This document shows, piece after piece, positions 35,061 to 44,684 of a stretch of 57,756 bases of DNA. The DNA lies in contig NZ_ATXI01000013.1 in assembly GCF_000421605.1 (NCBI RefSeq), forward strand, positions 1 to 57,756. The letters run 5' to 3'. The position numbers and the translations under genes were made by a program. The notes below the pieces were generated by a model. It searched no databases, was not told the DNA's origin, and worked only from the letters and a program-made list of their open reading frames with translations. The DNA is from Thermodesulfobacterium thermophilum DSM 1276 (lineage in GTDB: Bacteria > Desulfobacterota > Thermodesulfobacteria > Thermodesulfobacteriales > Thermodesulfobacteriaceae). Numbering within the stretch: position 1 is the first letter of the stretch; each line of letters opens with the position of its first letter.

Positions 35061-37727
35061 ATGACAAAAAGGATTAAACTTACCGAACTAGCAGAAGAGC
35101 TTCATATAGAACCTAAAGAGTTAGTTAAAAAACTTAAAGCCGAAGGTTTTCCGGTTAAAACTACTCTTTCCTCTTTGTCGGAGGAAGACGCCGAAAAGGT
35201 AAGAAATCTTTATGGTAAAAAACACGAAATAATCGTGTTTAGAAAAGAGGAGATTGAAGAAAAAAACAAAGAAGAAATTACACCAGAAGAACCTAAAGTA
35301 GAAAGTATAGAGCAACCTCTGGAGCAACCCAAAAAGAAAAAGCTTGTCTTAAAGAAGAAAAAAACCTCAGAAGAGCTTAAAATCGAAGAACAACCTAAAG
35401 TGGAAGAAACCATTTCAGAAACCAAAGAAGAAAAACCTTCTTTAATAGAAGAACCGCCTACCGAAGAAGTCAGTAAAGCCTCTTTAGAGGTTGAAGATTT
35501 AGAAGAGAAAAAGGTAGAAAGTTTGGAAACATCTATTCAAGAAGCTTCTCAGTTTGAACCTTCTCAAACTGAAACGCCCTCTACAGAGCCTTCTCAAACA
35601 GAAACTGCCCAACCCTCCTATGGAAAAAGAGTGGTTACTGAGTTTAAGCCAAGAAAAGAAAGAGGATTTAAAGGTAAAGAACAACCAGTGATCTCTCCTC
35701 CTAAAGAAGAAATTGTCTTGCCTGAAGAACCTAAGATAGGAGAAAAAGAAGATTTCAGAAAGAAAAAGAAAGAAAAAGATTTTAGAGAAGAAAAGAAAAA
35801 AGCAAAGAAAAAAGGTGGTTTTGGTAAAAGAGAAAAAGAGAAGATTGACGAGTTCTTTATAGAAGAGGAGCCAGCAACCCTTTTTGAGGAAAAACCTGAA
35901 GTAGAGGTAGTAAAACCTAAGGAAAAAGAAAAAAAAGAAAAGGTTTCTGATAGACCACCTACTTTACCTCCTAAAGAAAGAAAAATAAAGATCTTTGAAA
36001 CGATTCAGGTTAGCGAACTTGCTAAAATGATGGGAGTTAAAGTTGGCGAGCTCATCAAAAAGGCTTTACAGATGGGTATGCCTGTTACCGCCAATCAGTC
36101 TATAGATGCAGATACAGCGGCCATACTGGCTGATGAATTTGGCTATCAGATAGAAAGGGCTCCTATAGAAGAAGAAATTCTTTTACAGTATATTCCACCT
36201 TCACCAGAAGAACTAAAACCCCGTCCTCCGGTTATCACGGTTATGGGGCACGTAGACCATGGGAAAACCAGTCTCTTAGACGCTATAAGAAAAACAGACG
36301 TAGCCAGTAGAGAAGCAGGAGGGATCACTCAGCACATCGGGGCCTATACGGTTAAATTAGAGGATGGAAGATTTATCACCTTTATAGACACACCGGGGCA
36401 TGAGGCTTTTACCTCGATGAGAGCAAGGGGAGCTCAGGTTACCGATATAGTAATTTTGGTAGTAGCCGCAGATGATGGGGTGATGGAGCAAACCAGAGAA
36501 GCTATAGAACATGCTAAAGCAGCCAAAGTTCCTATAGTGGTAGCTATCAATAAAATAGATAAACCTGAGGCTAACCCTGAAAGAGTTAAATCGCAGTTAG
36601 CTGAGTTAGGGTTGATTCCGGAAGAATGGGGTGGCGACACTTTGATGGCCAACATTTCAGCAAGAAACAAGATAGGTATCAATGAGTTGTTAGAATTGGT
36701 ACTTCTCCAAGCTGAAATGTTAGAGCTCAAGGCTGCCTACGATAGACCTGCAAGAGGCAGGATCATAGAAAGTAAATTAGATAAAGGAAGAGGACCGGTG
36801 GCTACGGTTCTTGTTCAAGAAGGAACCCTCAAAGAAGGGGATATTTTTGTAGCCGGGCTTACCTATGGAAGAGTAAGAGCAATGTTTGATAGCTATGGGA
36901 AAAGGGTTAAAGAAGTTACTCCTTCTATGCCTGTAGAGGTCTTAGGTTTTGAAGAGTTACCTCAGGCTGGGGATGACTTTATAGTTCTAGACAGTGAAGA
37001 AAAAGCAAAAAAGATAGCAGAATATAGACAAAGAAAGGCAAGAGAAGCTGAAACAGCTAAAGAAGCCAAAATTTCTCTTGAAAAGCTTTTTGAAAAACTA
37101 AAAGAAGGTGAGCTTAAAGAATTAAACATAGTTTTAAAAGCCGACACCCAAGGTACTTTAGAAGCCTTACAAGCCTCTTTACTTAAACTCTCTACTGATA
37201 AAGTAAAGGTTAACATCATCCGTGCAGGCATAGGGGCTATTTCTGAAAGTGATGTAATGTTAGCCTCAGCCTCAAATGCTATTGTCATCGGTTTTAACGT
37301 AAAACCCAGCTCTCAAGCACGAGATTTAGCTAAAAAAGAACGAGTAGATATTAAGTTTTATGATGTGATATATCAGCTTACTGATGATGTAAAGAAAGCA
37401 ATGGCTGGATTACTTGAACCTGAAATCGTAGAAGAGATTAAAGGTTTGGTGGAAGTAAGAGCTATCTTTAAGGTACCTAAGGTAGGAGTCGTTGCTGGTT
37501 GTTATGTCAAAGAAGGTGTTATCAACAGAAACCACAATGTAAGGGTAATAAGAGATGGAGTTGTGATTTATACAGGTAAAATAGCTTCTCTTAGAAGATT
37601 TAAAGAAGATGTCAAAGAAGTAGCTGCTGGATATGAGTGCGGGGTTAGAATAGAAGGTTTTAATGACATAAAGGAAGGAGATCTTCTGGAAACCTTTGAG
37701 TTGAAAAAGGTTTCTCAGGAGCTTTAA
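35061..37727 (+). CDS. infB: Translation initiation factor IF-2
   Basis: GTPase that brings initiator tRNA to the 30S subunit. The 888-residue protein has an N-terminal IF2-N subdomain ([20 protein letters not shown]), a very long Glu/Lys/Ser-rich variable region (about 55-300), a second IF2-N-like element ([20 protein letters not shown]), then the G domain with [28 protein letters not shown] and NKIDKPEAN, and the C-terminal barrels. AGGGG precedes the ATG. It heads infB-DUF503-rbfA-nrnA-truB, a gene order common in bacteria, although nusA and rimP are not adjacent here. Confidence 0.98.
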   Translation: MTKRIKLTELAEELHIEPKELVKKLKAEGFPVKTTLSSLSEEDAEKVRNLYGKKHEIIVFRKEEIEEKNKEEITPEEPKVESIEQPLEQPKKKKLVLKKKKTSEELKIEEQPKVEETISETKEEKPSLIEEPPTEEVSKASLEVEDLEEKKVESLETSIQEASQFEPSQTETPSTEPSQTETAQPSYGKRVVTEFKPRKERGFKGKEQPVISPPKEEIVLPEEPKIGEKEDFRKKKKEKDFREEKKKAKKKGGFGKREKEKIDEFFIEEEPATLFEEKPEVEVVKPKEKEKKEKVSDRPPTLPPKERKIKIFETIQVSELAKMMGVKVGELIKKALQMGMPVTANQSIDADTAAILADEFGYQIERAPIEEEILLQYIPPSPEELKPRPPVITVMGHVDHGKTSLLDAIRKTDVASREAGGITQHIGAYTVKLEDGRFITFIDTPGHEAFTSMRARGAQVTDIVILVVAADDGVMEQTREAIEHAKAAKVPIVVAINKIDKPEANPERVKSQLAELGLIPEEWGGDTLMANISARNKIGINELLELVLLQAEMLELKAAYDRPARGRIIESKLDKGRGPVATVLVQEGTLKEGDIFVAGLTYGRVRAMFDSYGKRVKEVTPSMPVEVLGFEELPQAGDDFIVLDSEEKAKKIAEYRQRKAREAETAKEAKISLEKLFEKLKEGELKELNIVLKADTQGTLEALQASLLKLSTDKVKVNIIRAGIGAISESDVMLASASNAIVIGFNVKPSSQARDLAKKERVDIKFYDVIYQLTDDVKKAMAGLLEPEIVEEIKGLVEVRAIFKVPKVGVVAGCYVKEGVINRNHNVRVIRDGVVIYTGKIASLRRFKEDVKEVAAGYECGVRIEGFNDIKEGDLLETFELKKVSQEL

Positions 37728-37743
37728 CTAGTAACTAGTTAAA
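37723..37743. repeat. Perfect 10-bp inverted repeat at the infB stop codon
   Basis: TTTAACTAGT (37723-37732) and ACTAGTTAAA (37734-37743) flank a single A. The left arm includes the TAA stop of infB. As RNA it could form a 9-bp hairpin with a 3-nt loop; as DNA it is an almost continuous palindrome. No U-tract follows, so it is not a standard terminator. Confidence 0.6.
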
Positions 37744-37760
37744 TTAAAAGGGTTTTCTAA

Positions 37761-38051
37761 ATGGTAGTTGGAATAGCAAAAATAGAACTTTTTATTCCTG
37801 AACCTAATTCTTTAAAAGCCAAGAGGCAAGTATTAAAGGCCTTAACTCAAAAGATAGAATCTAGGTTCAGAAAGGTGTCTTTGGCCGAGGTAGACGAGCA
37901 TGACCTCTGGCAAAAAGCTGTTTTAGGGTTAAGTGTAGTAGGAAAAGACCAAAAATTAGTTGATAGTAAAATAAATGACATCCTTACTTTTATTCAAAAA
38001 GATGGTAGGTTAGAAATTATAAAAGCTGAGATAGATTTCATTAACTATTAA
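37761..38051 (+). CDS. DUF503/YlxP-like protein
   Basis: Small 96-residue ferredoxin-fold protein of the DUF503 family, usually encoded between infB and rbfA as here. Typical sequence: VVGIAKIELFIPEPNSLKAKRQVLKAL, of which PEPNSLKAKR is the core, followed by VSLAEVDEHDLWQKAVLGLS. A role in ribosome assembly or translation is suggested only by its conserved neighbourhood. Confidence 0.9.
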   Translation: MVVGIAKIELFIPEPNSLKAKRQVLKALTQKIESRFRKVSLAEVDEHDLWQKAVLGLSVVGKDQKLVDSKINDILTFIQKDGRLEIIKAEIDFINY

Positions 38052-38062
38052 GGTTTAAACCA

Positions 38063-38416
38063 ATGTCATACAGACCAGAAAAGGTAGGCAGTCTTTTACA
38101 ACAGGTTATAACAGAAATTTTGATGTATGAACTAAACGATCCAATTTTCAAACAGTTTATTACCGTCACCGAGGTTAAAATAGGTGGAGATTTAAGAAAA
38201 GCGACAGTTTTTTTTAGGGTATACGGAGATACTGCCCCTGATGAGGTTCAGGAGGCTCTTAATCGTGCCAAAGGTTATATCAAGAAATTAATAGGAGAAA
38301 AAATTACCATAAAATACATGCCAGACCTTGAATTTAGATTAGACGACAGAGAAGAAAAAGAAAAACAACTTGACATGTTGTTTGCTAAAATCTCTAAAAC
38401 AAAAGAAGATGTTTAA
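38063..38416 (+). CDS. rbfA: Ribosome-binding factor A
   Basis: Assists late maturation of the 30S subunit and the 5' end of 16S rRNA. The 117-residue KH-type protein shows YRPEKVGSLLQQVITEIL, DPIFKQFITVTEVKI, the KATVFFRVYG strand and PDLEFRLDDREEKEKQLD. It lies 11 nt after the DUF503 gene and overlaps nrnA by 8 nt. Confidence 0.94.
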   Translation: MSYRPEKVGSLLQQVITEILMYELNDPIFKQFITVTEVKIGGDLRKATVFFRVYGDTAPDEVQEALNRAKGYIKKLIGEKITIKYMPDLEFRLDDREEKEKQLDMLFAKISKTKEDV

Positions 38417-39389
38417 TTTAACAACCCTTCTTCAAAAAATTGAAGAAAACCAACATTTTATCTTAGTAACTCACGTAAACCCAGACATAGATGGCCTTTC
38501 TTCTATGCTGTCCTTTGGATTTTTTTTAAAACAAAAAGGAAAAAGTTTTTACCCTTTGGTAGAACGTATACCCCAAAATAGTAAATTTTTAAAGGGTTAT
38601 CAATGGTTTATCCTACCAGAAAAATTACCTCAACTGGACAAAGCTTTGATTGTATTGTTTGATGCTTCTTCTCCGAAAAGGATTGCTCCTAACATAGCTG
38701 AAAGATTGAAACCTTTTAAGGAATATGTAATCATAGACCATCATCAAAAAGAAGAAAATACCTTTGAAGGAGAAACTTTATTTATCGTAGACCCTAACTC
38801 ACCTTCTACCTCAGCCATTATTTTTGAAATTTTAAAAAAATTAGAAGCTGAGATTACTTCAGAGATGGCTGAAAATCTTTTAGCTGGACTTTATTTTGAC
38901 ACAGGTGGTTTTAAATATGAAAATACAAAAGCCTATACCTTTGAAGTGGCCAAAGAACTGTGCGAAAAGGGGGCCAACCCTTCGTATATAGCCAAACAAC
39001 TTTTTGAACAAGTTTCTTTACAGGAAGCCAACCTTCTAAAAATAGCCCTTGATCGTTTAGAAATAATATCAAATAAACCCTCTTTTGGTATTTCTTACCT
39101 TACCGTTGAAGAATTAGAAAACAGTCCTGTAGAAGACCTTAGTTACATAGCCAATTTTTTAAAAAGTTTAAAAGAGATTGATATAGTAGCTTTCGCAAAA
39201 GAAATTGAGAAAGGAAGGATAGCTGTAAGTTTAAGAGGCAAAGAACCTTTTGAGGTTTTAGGGATTGCTAAACATTTTGGTGGTGGCGGACATAAATACG
39301 CCAGTGGTTTTAAACTTAAGATAGAAAACCTTCAGGCTTTTTTGACAGATTTAAAGGAGTTTTTGCGGGGTTTTTATGAAAAAAAATGA
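38409..39389 (+). CDS. nrnA: DHH-family phosphoesterase NrnA (oligoribonuclease/pAp phosphatase)
   Basis: Degrades short RNA oligonucleotides and pAp with Mn2+. About 326 residues from the ATG at 38409, which overlaps the rbfA stop; the longer frame begins at an unlikely TTG (38370). Motifs: THVNPDIDGLSS, LFDASSP, the DHH motif in IIDHHQKEE, GLYFDTGGFKYENT, and the DHHA1 domain with FGGGGHKYASGF. The order rbfA-nrnA-truB is widespread, which supports the annotation. Confidence 0.92.
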   Translation: MFNLTTLLQKIEENQHFILVTHVNPDIDGLSSMLSFGFFLKQKGKSFYPLVERIPQNSKFLKGYQWFILPEKLPQLDKALIVLFDASSPKRIAPNIAERLKPFKEYVIIDHHQKEENTFEGETLFIVDPNSPSTSAIIFEILKKLEAEITSEMAENLLAGLYFDTGGFKYENTKAYTFEVAKELCEKGANPSYIAKQLFEQVSLQEANLLKIALDRLEIISNKPSFGISYLTVEELENSPVEDLSYIANFLKSLKEIDIVAFAKEIEKGRIAVSLRGKEPFEVLGIAKHFGGGGHKYASGFKLKIENLQAFLTDLKEFLRGFYEKK

Positions 39390-40326
39390 AGGATTAAACG
39401 GAATTCTTGTAGTGGATAAACCTGAGGGGTTAACCTCTACCCAAACCTTAGAAAAGGTTAAAAAAATTTTAAAGGTTAAAAAGGCTGGTCATGGAGGAAC
39501 CCTTGACCCCATAGCTACAGGAGTTTTACCTATATTAATTGGCAAGGCCACCAAAGTAGCCCAAATCTTCTTAGAAGGTGATAAAATTTACCAGGGGGAG
39601 ATGCAGTTAGGAATTAGCACCCTTACTTTTGATATTACCGGAGAGGTGGTTGCTAAAAAACCTGTCCCTGAGTTTTCTTTAGAAGATCTTACAAAGGTTG
39701 CTCAGACCTTCTTAGGAGAATTAGACCAGACTCCCCCTCCTTTTTCTGCTGCCAAGTTTAGAGGGAAACCGCTTTATAAATATGCAAGAGATGGTCTTCT
39801 TATCCCTAAAGAACCTAAAAAAATTAAAATTTTTCGGTTTGACATTTTAGAAGTCAACCTACCCTATGTGAGGTTTGAGGTCCACTGTTCTAAAGGAACC
39901 TATATCAGGTCTATAGTGAACAGTTTTGGAGAAAAGCTTGAATGTGGTGCAACTTTGACTAAGCTTAGAAGAATACAAAAAAGTGTGTTTAAAATAGAAG
40001 AAGCTTTAACCTTAGAAGAGATAGCCCAGGTTGTTGAAGAAAACTATGAAGAGTTATTAAAAAAAATAGTCTCTGTAGAAAGGGCCCTTGAATTTTTACC
40101 CAAGATACTTGTAAGTGAAGATTTTTCTAAACGTATACAAGAGGGAAGAACTATGCATACCTCTTCTTTTATCTCTTTTATAAAATTTCAAAAACTTACT
40201 TTATCTCCCAGTCATGACTGGATAAGGATTTTAAACCCAAAAGGTAAGTTGATTGCTATCATCGAAAATCCGTTAAAAAACCTTTCCAGTGAGTATATAA
40301 AATATTTTCGAGTCTTTAAAGACTAA
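39376..40326 (+). CDS. truB: tRNA pseudouridine-55 synthase
   Basis: Makes the pseudouridine of the T-loop of tRNAs. The 316-residue protein has GILVVDKPEGLTSTQTLEKV, the catalytic motif GHGGTLDPIATGVLPI with the nucleophilic Asp, QTPPPFSAAKFRGKPLYKYAR and CSKGTYIRSI. The C-terminal part from about 240 is a PUA-like extension. It overlaps nrnA by 14 nt. Confidence 0.96.
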   Translation: MKKNEGLNGILVVDKPEGLTSTQTLEKVKKILKVKKAGHGGTLDPIATGVLPILIGKATKVAQIFLEGDKIYQGEMQLGISTLTFDITGEVVAKKPVPEFSLEDLTKVAQTFLGELDQTPPPFSAAKFRGKPLYKYARDGLLIPKEPKKIKIFRFDILEVNLPYVRFEVHCSKGTYIRSIVNSFGEKLECGATLTKLRRIQKSVFKIEEALTLEEIAQVVEENYEELLKKIVSVERALEFLPKILVSEDFSKRIQEGRTMHTSSFISFIKFQKLTLSPSHDWIRILNPKGKLIAIIENPLKNLSSEYIKYFRVFKD

Positions 40327-40331
40327 CCATA

Positions 40332-41219
40332 ATGAAAAGAATAAAACATCTCTTAAGTCTGGCTTTAAGATTTATCATTACCTTTGGCATTTTGTTTTTT
40401 CTTTTTAAAAAAACCGATTTTGTTAAGCTAAAAGAGATTTTTAAAAATCTGTCGCTTCCTTTTTATCTAACTGCCCTTCTTTGTTTTAACAGTTTTCAGC
40501 TTATGGTAGCTTTAAGATGGCAGAAAATCTGTGAAACTTGGGGTTTTAAACAAAGCTATCTTTTCTTTTTAAAAAGCTATCTGATGGGATTTTCATTAAA
40601 TACGGTTATGCCAGGGATAGTGGGAGGAGACCTTTTAAGGACTTTTCTCTTAACCAAACAGGGCCTTCCCTTTAAAAAAGCCACCTTTAGCGTTATGATC
40701 GATAGATTTTATGGACTTTTAGGTATTTTTTTTATCCTCTCTATTTCTCTTCCTTTATATGGACAATTTTTACCTAAAAAACTTTACTATTTTTCTACCA
40801 TTCTTACCTATTCTACAATTTTAAGTTTTTTCTTAATCTCGGTATTTTTTACTAAAATCTATTCTACGGACTATTTTAGACCTCTTTCCTTACCTTATAA
40901 TCTATTTCCGATACTTCTTGGGGTATTAATCCAGTTTTTTTTTGTTCTTCAGTTTGTTCTTTTGGGTAAAGCCTTACATTTAAACATAAGTTATGTATAT
41001 TATTTTGTGATGATCCCTATCATTAGTTTTCTTGCTGCCTTGCCTATTAGTATTTCAGGTTTAGGTGTAAGGGAGGGAGGTTTAAGTTATTTTGTTTCTT
41101 TGTTAGGGTTTTCCATAGAACATGGTCTTTTATTAGGGATGTTAGGGTATAGTTTAATCCTTATTTCTGCCCTTCCTGGGTTATATTTTTATCTAAAGGC
41201 AAAGGTTTCATGGAAATAA
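40332..41219 (+). CDS. UPF0104/lysylphosphatidylglycerol-synthase-TM-like membrane protein
   Basis: 295-residue inner-membrane protein with about seven or eight helices. It has the pattern of the flippase-like UPF0104 family: MVALRWQKICET, GFSLNTVMPGIVGGDLLRTF, DRFYGLLGIFF and the late motif SISGLGVREGGLSYF. The soluble synthase domain of MprF is absent, so it is not an aminoacyl-phospholipid synthase. Lipid or isoprenoid-linked substrate handling is likely but unproven. It starts 5 nt after truB and overlaps the MarC gene by 10 nt. Confidence 0.85.
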   Translation: MKRIKHLLSLALRFIITFGILFFLFKKTDFVKLKEIFKNLSLPFYLTALLCFNSFQLMVALRWQKICETWGFKQSYLFFLKSYLMGFSLNTVMPGIVGGDLLRTFLLTKQGLPFKKATFSVMIDRFYGLLGIFFILSISLPLYGQFLPKKLYYFSTILTYSTILSFFLISVFFTKIYSTDYFRPLSLPYNLFPILLGVLIQFFFVLQFVLLGKALHLNISYVYYFVMIPIISFLAALPISISGLGVREGGLSYFVSLLGFSIEHGLLLGMLGYSLILISALPGLYFYLKAKVSWK

Positions 41220-41824
41220 GCCTTTTGTTTAAAAGTTTTATCGCTCTTTTTACGATCATAGACCCGATAGCTGGGGCACCTTTCTTTTTAAGTATAACCA
41301 GCGGTTATTCTGAAAAAGAAAGGCAAAGGATAGCCTTAAAAGCCTGTGTTACAGCTTTGATTACCCTTTTACTATTTTTTTGGTTAGGTAAATACATTCT
41401 TATTTTATTTCAAATTTCTCTTTCCTCTTTTAGGATAGCAGGAGGGACTCTACTTTTCATAACTGCCTTAGAGATGCTTTTTGGTAAAACTACTCAGGTA
41501 AAAACTTCAGAACAGGAAACCACCCAGGTAAGAGAGTTAGAAGACCCTTCTGTAGTTCCTTTAGGGATTCCTTACTTAGCAGGTCCTGGGGCGATTACCA
41601 CCACCATCATCTTAGGAGAAACCCCTGAGTTAACCACTAAATTAGCCCTTTCAGGGGTGATCTTTCTGGTGATAGTCATCACCTATCTTATTCTTAAAGC
41701 CTCAACCCAGATTTTCAAACATCTGGGAGAACTTGGGACTAAGGCTGTGGTGAGGATTTTAGGTCTTATTCTGGCAAGTATTGCTATAGAATACATCCTC
41801 AAGGGATTAAAAGAAGTTTTTTAA
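41210..41824 (+). CDS. MarC-family membrane protein
   Basis: 204-residue six-helix membrane protein. Motifs are TIIDPIAGAPFFLSITSGYS at the N-terminus, FRIAGGTLLFITALEMLFG, and the repeat-like PSVVPLGIPYLAGPGAITTT. Despite the family name, MarC proteins are not shown to confer antibiotic resistance and their substrate is unknown. It is the last gene of the run that begins at infB. Confidence 0.92.
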   Translation: MEISLLFKSFIALFTIIDPIAGAPFFLSITSGYSEKERQRIALKACVTALITLLLFFWLGKYILILFQISLSSFRIAGGTLLFITALEMLFGKTTQVKTSEQETTQVRELEDPSVVPLGIPYLAGPGAITTTIILGETPELTTKLALSGVIFLVIVITYLILKASTQIFKHLGELGTKAVVRILGLILASIAIEYILKGLKEVF

Positions 41825-41846
41825 CGAAATTTTAGTAAAATAGGTG

Positions 41847-41874
41847 TTTTCAATCTAAAAAATTTTTTTATAAT
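41847..41874 (+). promoter_or_regulatory. Predicted promoter of the APC permease gene
   Basis: TTTTCA (41847-41852), 16 nt, TATAAT (41869-41874), ending 8 nt before the ATG at 41883. No Shine-Dalgarno sequence is present. Boxes and spacing are almost the same as in front of the TtuA-like gene (8444-8471). Confidence 0.5.
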
Positions 41875-41882
41875 ATACAACC

Positions 41883-43268
41883 ATGGATATCTTTAGAAAA
41901 AAACCGTTTAATGCTGTTCAGCAAACCTCTAAACTTAAACGTGCTCTTTCGTTAAAAGACATCGTTTTTATAGGGATAGGGGCGGTAGTTGGGGCAGGTA
42001 TTTTTGTGGTAACCGGGCAAGCTGCAGCTTCTTATGCTGGACCTGGGATTTTGCTTTCTTTTATCCTTGCAGGAATAGGAATAGGATTAACTGCTTTGGT
42101 GTATGCAGAGTTTTGTTCAGCCTTTCCTTTAGCTGGAGGAGCCTATAATTATGTATATTTTGCTTTAGGAGAATTTTGGGCTTGGTTGGTTGGTTGGAAT
42201 GTACTTTTAGAATACGGGATTGCTACCGCAGCTGTTTCTACCGGTTGGTCTGGTTATCTAAGGGCTTTTTTAGAAAATAACTTGGGGTGGGTCTTACCTA
42301 AAGCCCTTTCAGGTCCTTTTAACCCTAACCAAGGGACCTTTGTGGACCTTTTTGCCCTTTTAGGGGTCTTAGTAATCTTCATCTTGGTAACCATAGGGAT
42401 TAGAAAAAGTGCTTTTTTTAATAACTTGGTGGTGGTGTTAAAGATAATAACCTTGTTATTTTTTGTATTATTTGGGTTAAAACATGTTAAATGGGAAAAC
42501 TTTCAACCCTTCTTGCCTTTTGGATGGGAAGGAGTCTGGAGAGGAGCTGCTCTTATTGTTTTTGCTTACTTAGGTTTTGATGCGTTAGCAACTTTAGCAG
42601 AGGAGACTAAAGACGTTAAAAAAAACTTACCTAAAGGTATAATCCTTTCTCTTATAGTCATCACGTTCCTGTATATCTCAGTAGCCTTTGTTTTGGTAGG
42701 AATTTTGCCTTACTGGGAATATGAAGGAAAACCTGATGCTTTAGCCTACGCCATGTACAAGATAAACGAAAAACCGGTAGCAGACTTTATTTCTTTAAGT
42801 GCGGTAATTACGATTACCTCGGTTATGTTGGTTATGGCCATAGGGTTTACCAGGATTCTTTACGCTTTAGCAAGAGATGGTCTTATCTTTAAGCCTTTTG
42901 CCGAAATACATAAAAAATTTTATACTCCATATAAAGCATCTATAACCGGTGGATTAATCCTTTGCCTCTTTGCTGGGTTTATTCCTTTAAAAATATTGGC
43001 AGAGCTTATAAACATCGGGACTCTCTTTGCCTATTTTGTAGTAGGTGTAGCTATCTATTTAGTCAGATACCGCCCTGATTATCAACCTGCTTTTAGGATT
43101 CCATATGCCCATATAATAATCCCAATTAACCTTTTGTTTTTGCTTTTTATCATGAGCGGGTTACCTATGGATACCTGGATAAGGTTTATTCTATGGAGTT
43201 TCTTAGGGATTTTAGTCTACTTTTTGTATGGCTATAAAAATAGCTCTATGAACCTTAAAACGAAATAG
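41883..43268 (+). CDS. APC-superfamily amino acid permease
   Basis: 461-residue inner-membrane transporter with about 12 helices. The first helix has the unwound substrate motif [20 protein letters not shown], followed by [19 protein letters not shown], and helix 6 has [16 protein letters not shown] with [13 protein letters not shown]. This resembles cationic-amino-acid-type (CAT/YfnA) members of the family. The exact substrate is not decidable. The gene is separate from both neighbours and has its own promoter. Confidence 0.92.
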   Translation: MDIFRKKPFNAVQQTSKLKRALSLKDIVFIGIGAVVGAGIFVVTGQAAASYAGPGILLSFILAGIGIGLTALVYAEFCSAFPLAGGAYNYVYFALGEFWAWLVGWNVLLEYGIATAAVSTGWSGYLRAFLENNLGWVLPKALSGPFNPNQGTFVDLFALLGVLVIFILVTIGIRKSAFFNNLVVVLKIITLLFFVLFGLKHVKWENFQPFLPFGWEGVWRGAALIVFAYLGFDALATLAEETKDVKKNLPKGIILSLIVITFLYISVAFVLVGILPYWEYEGKPDALAYAMYKINEKPVADFISLSAVITITSVMLVMAIGFTRILYALARDGLIFKPFAEIHKKFYTPYKASITGGLILCLFAGFIPLKILAELINIGTLFAYFVVGVAIYLVRYRPDYQPAFRIPYAHIIIPINLLFLLFIMSGLPMDTWIRFILWSFLGILVYFLYGYKNSSMNLKTK

Positions 43269-43311
43269 GTTGTCTTGGTTAAGTTTAAAAAACATTTCAA
43301 CTCTAAAACAA

Positions 43312-43352
43312 CCTTAAAATCAGATTGACAAAATCGATTTTAAGGATAAATA
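43312..43352 (+). promoter_or_regulatory. Promoter of the efflux operon enclosed by a perfect inverted repeat
   Basis: TTGACA (43325-43330), 16 nt, TAAATA (43347-43352). The exact 10-bp inverted repeat CCTTAAAATC (43312-43321) and GATTTTAAGG (43336-43345) encloses the -35 box and reaches to the edge of the -10 box. The layout is that of a repressor operator; a transcription-attenuating hairpin is unlikely because it lies upstream of the start. Confidence 0.55.
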
Positions 43353-43400
43353 TTTAAGTGATTACTTACATATTTTTGAGCCGAAAAATAAGAGGATTTT

Positions 43401-44684
43401 ATGAAGAAAATAATCGGTCTTTTTTTGTTTTTCTTTTTTTGGCTGTTAAGCTTTCAAAACTCTGTTTTTGCTAAAGAAGTATTATCTCTAAAAGAGCTTA
43501 TTGTTATAGGGCTAAAAAACAACCCTCAAATACAGGTTGCGATAAAAAGTAAGGAAGGTTCTGTTTTTTATAAAGACTATGTTAGGGCAGGCTTTTTCCC
43601 GTTTTTATATTTAAAGTACGAGTTTGACAGACAAGATCCAGGTAAGGGGCTTCCTAATCAGGAGGTGCATTCTTTTGGTCCTTATTTAAACTGGAATGTT
43701 TTTTCAAGCTTTTCTACCTGGTACGCCTATCAAGAGGCCTTAAAATTGATATCAGCCCAAGATTTTATGGTAAAAAAAACCATCTTAGATGTATCTTTAA
43801 ACATTATCCAGGCTTATTTAGAATACTTTAAACAAAAGGCCTTGTATGAAGCTGCGTTGGTTGACCTGGAAGACGCTAAAACCCTTTTAAGGTTAGCCAA
43901 AAAGAAATACGAGGTTGGTCTTTCTCCTTATGCAGATGTGCTTGATGCTGAAGCCAAGGTTAAACAGGCAGAGTTTAACGTGACTAACTATAAGTATACC
44001 GCAGACATAGCCAAAGCTAAGGTTCTTACCTTAATAAACTATGATGTCCTTAAGGCAGAAGAAATAGAATTTTTACCTTTGGACGAAAAAAACATAGAGA
44101 TAAAAGATTTAAATTTTTATCTTAAAACCGCTCTCGAAAAAAGGCCAGAGGTTAAAGCCAAAGAAAATGAGGTTTTAGCTCAAGAAGATCGGGTCAAAAG
44201 CATAAAAGGAAAGTTTGGCCCTACCGTAGACTTCTTTAGTAGTTATTATCAGTTAGATAGTAAATTTTTTCCTGATAAACAAAACGAATTTACGGCAGGT
44301 TTTCGGATAACCCTACCTATTTTTACAGGTTTCCAACGAATAGCAGAATTAAATAAAGAAAAAACAGGGTTAGAGCAAAAAAAATTAGAAAAGTTAAATA
44401 CCGAACTTCAGATAAAACAGGAAGTTTTTACCAGTTATAAAAACTATCAAACAGCTAAAGAAAACTTTGAAAGCGCCCTTGCCTGGTTAAAAAGTATGGA
44501 AGAAGACTATCGGATAGTTCAAAAGAAATACGAAACCGGATTAGCAAGCATCGTAGATGTAACCACCCTTTTAGCCCGGCTTTCAGAAGCAAGGTCGAAG
44601 GTAGCAGTGTCTAAGTATAACTTGATATATTCCTTCTACGAACTTTATAGAATGACTGGTGTTATTCCGGAGTTAGATTTATGA
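43401..44684 (+). CDS. TolC-family outer-membrane efflux protein
   Basis: 427-residue exported protein with a signal peptide (MKKIIGLFLFFFFWLL..., probable cleavage after VFA at about 24). The mature part has two homologous halves of long coiled-coil helices typical of TolC: LKNNPQIQVAIKSKE, AKKKYEVGLSPYADVLDAEA and, in the second half, VQKKYETGLASIVDVTTLLA. It forms the outer-membrane channel of the exporter encoded by the next four genes. GAGG precedes the ATG. It overlaps the adaptor gene by 4 nt. Confidence 0.93.
   Translation: MKKIIGLFLFFFFWLLSFQNSVFAKEVLSLKELIVIGLKNNPQIQVAIKSKEGSVFYKDYVRAGFFPFLYLKYEFDRQDPGKGLPNQEVHSFGPYLNWNVFSSFSTWYAYQEALKLISAQDFMVKKTILDVSLNIIQAYLEYFKQKALYEAALVDLEDAKTLLRLAKKKYEVGLSPYADVLDAEAKVKQAEFNVTNYKYTADIAKAKVLTLINYDVLKAEEIEFLPLDEKNIEIKDLNFYLKTALEKRPEVKAKENEVLAQEDRVKSIKGKFGPTVDFFSSYYQLDSKFFPDKQNEFTAGFRITLPIFTGFQRIAELNKEKTGLEQKKLEKLNTELQIKQEVFTSYKNYQTAKENFESALAWLKSMEEDYRIVQKKYETGLASIVDVTTLLARLSEARSKVAVSKYNLIYSFYELYRMTGVIPELDL

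Noticed and set aside
35280-36000. Repetitive Glu/Lys/Ser coding stretch as a possible separate repeat element
   Set aside because: It is the usual low-complexity linker of IF-2 in the infB frame.
38370-38408. N-terminal extension of nrnA from a TTG
   Set aside because: It adds 13 residues absent from the family; the ATG at 38409 overlapping the rbfA stop is a better start.
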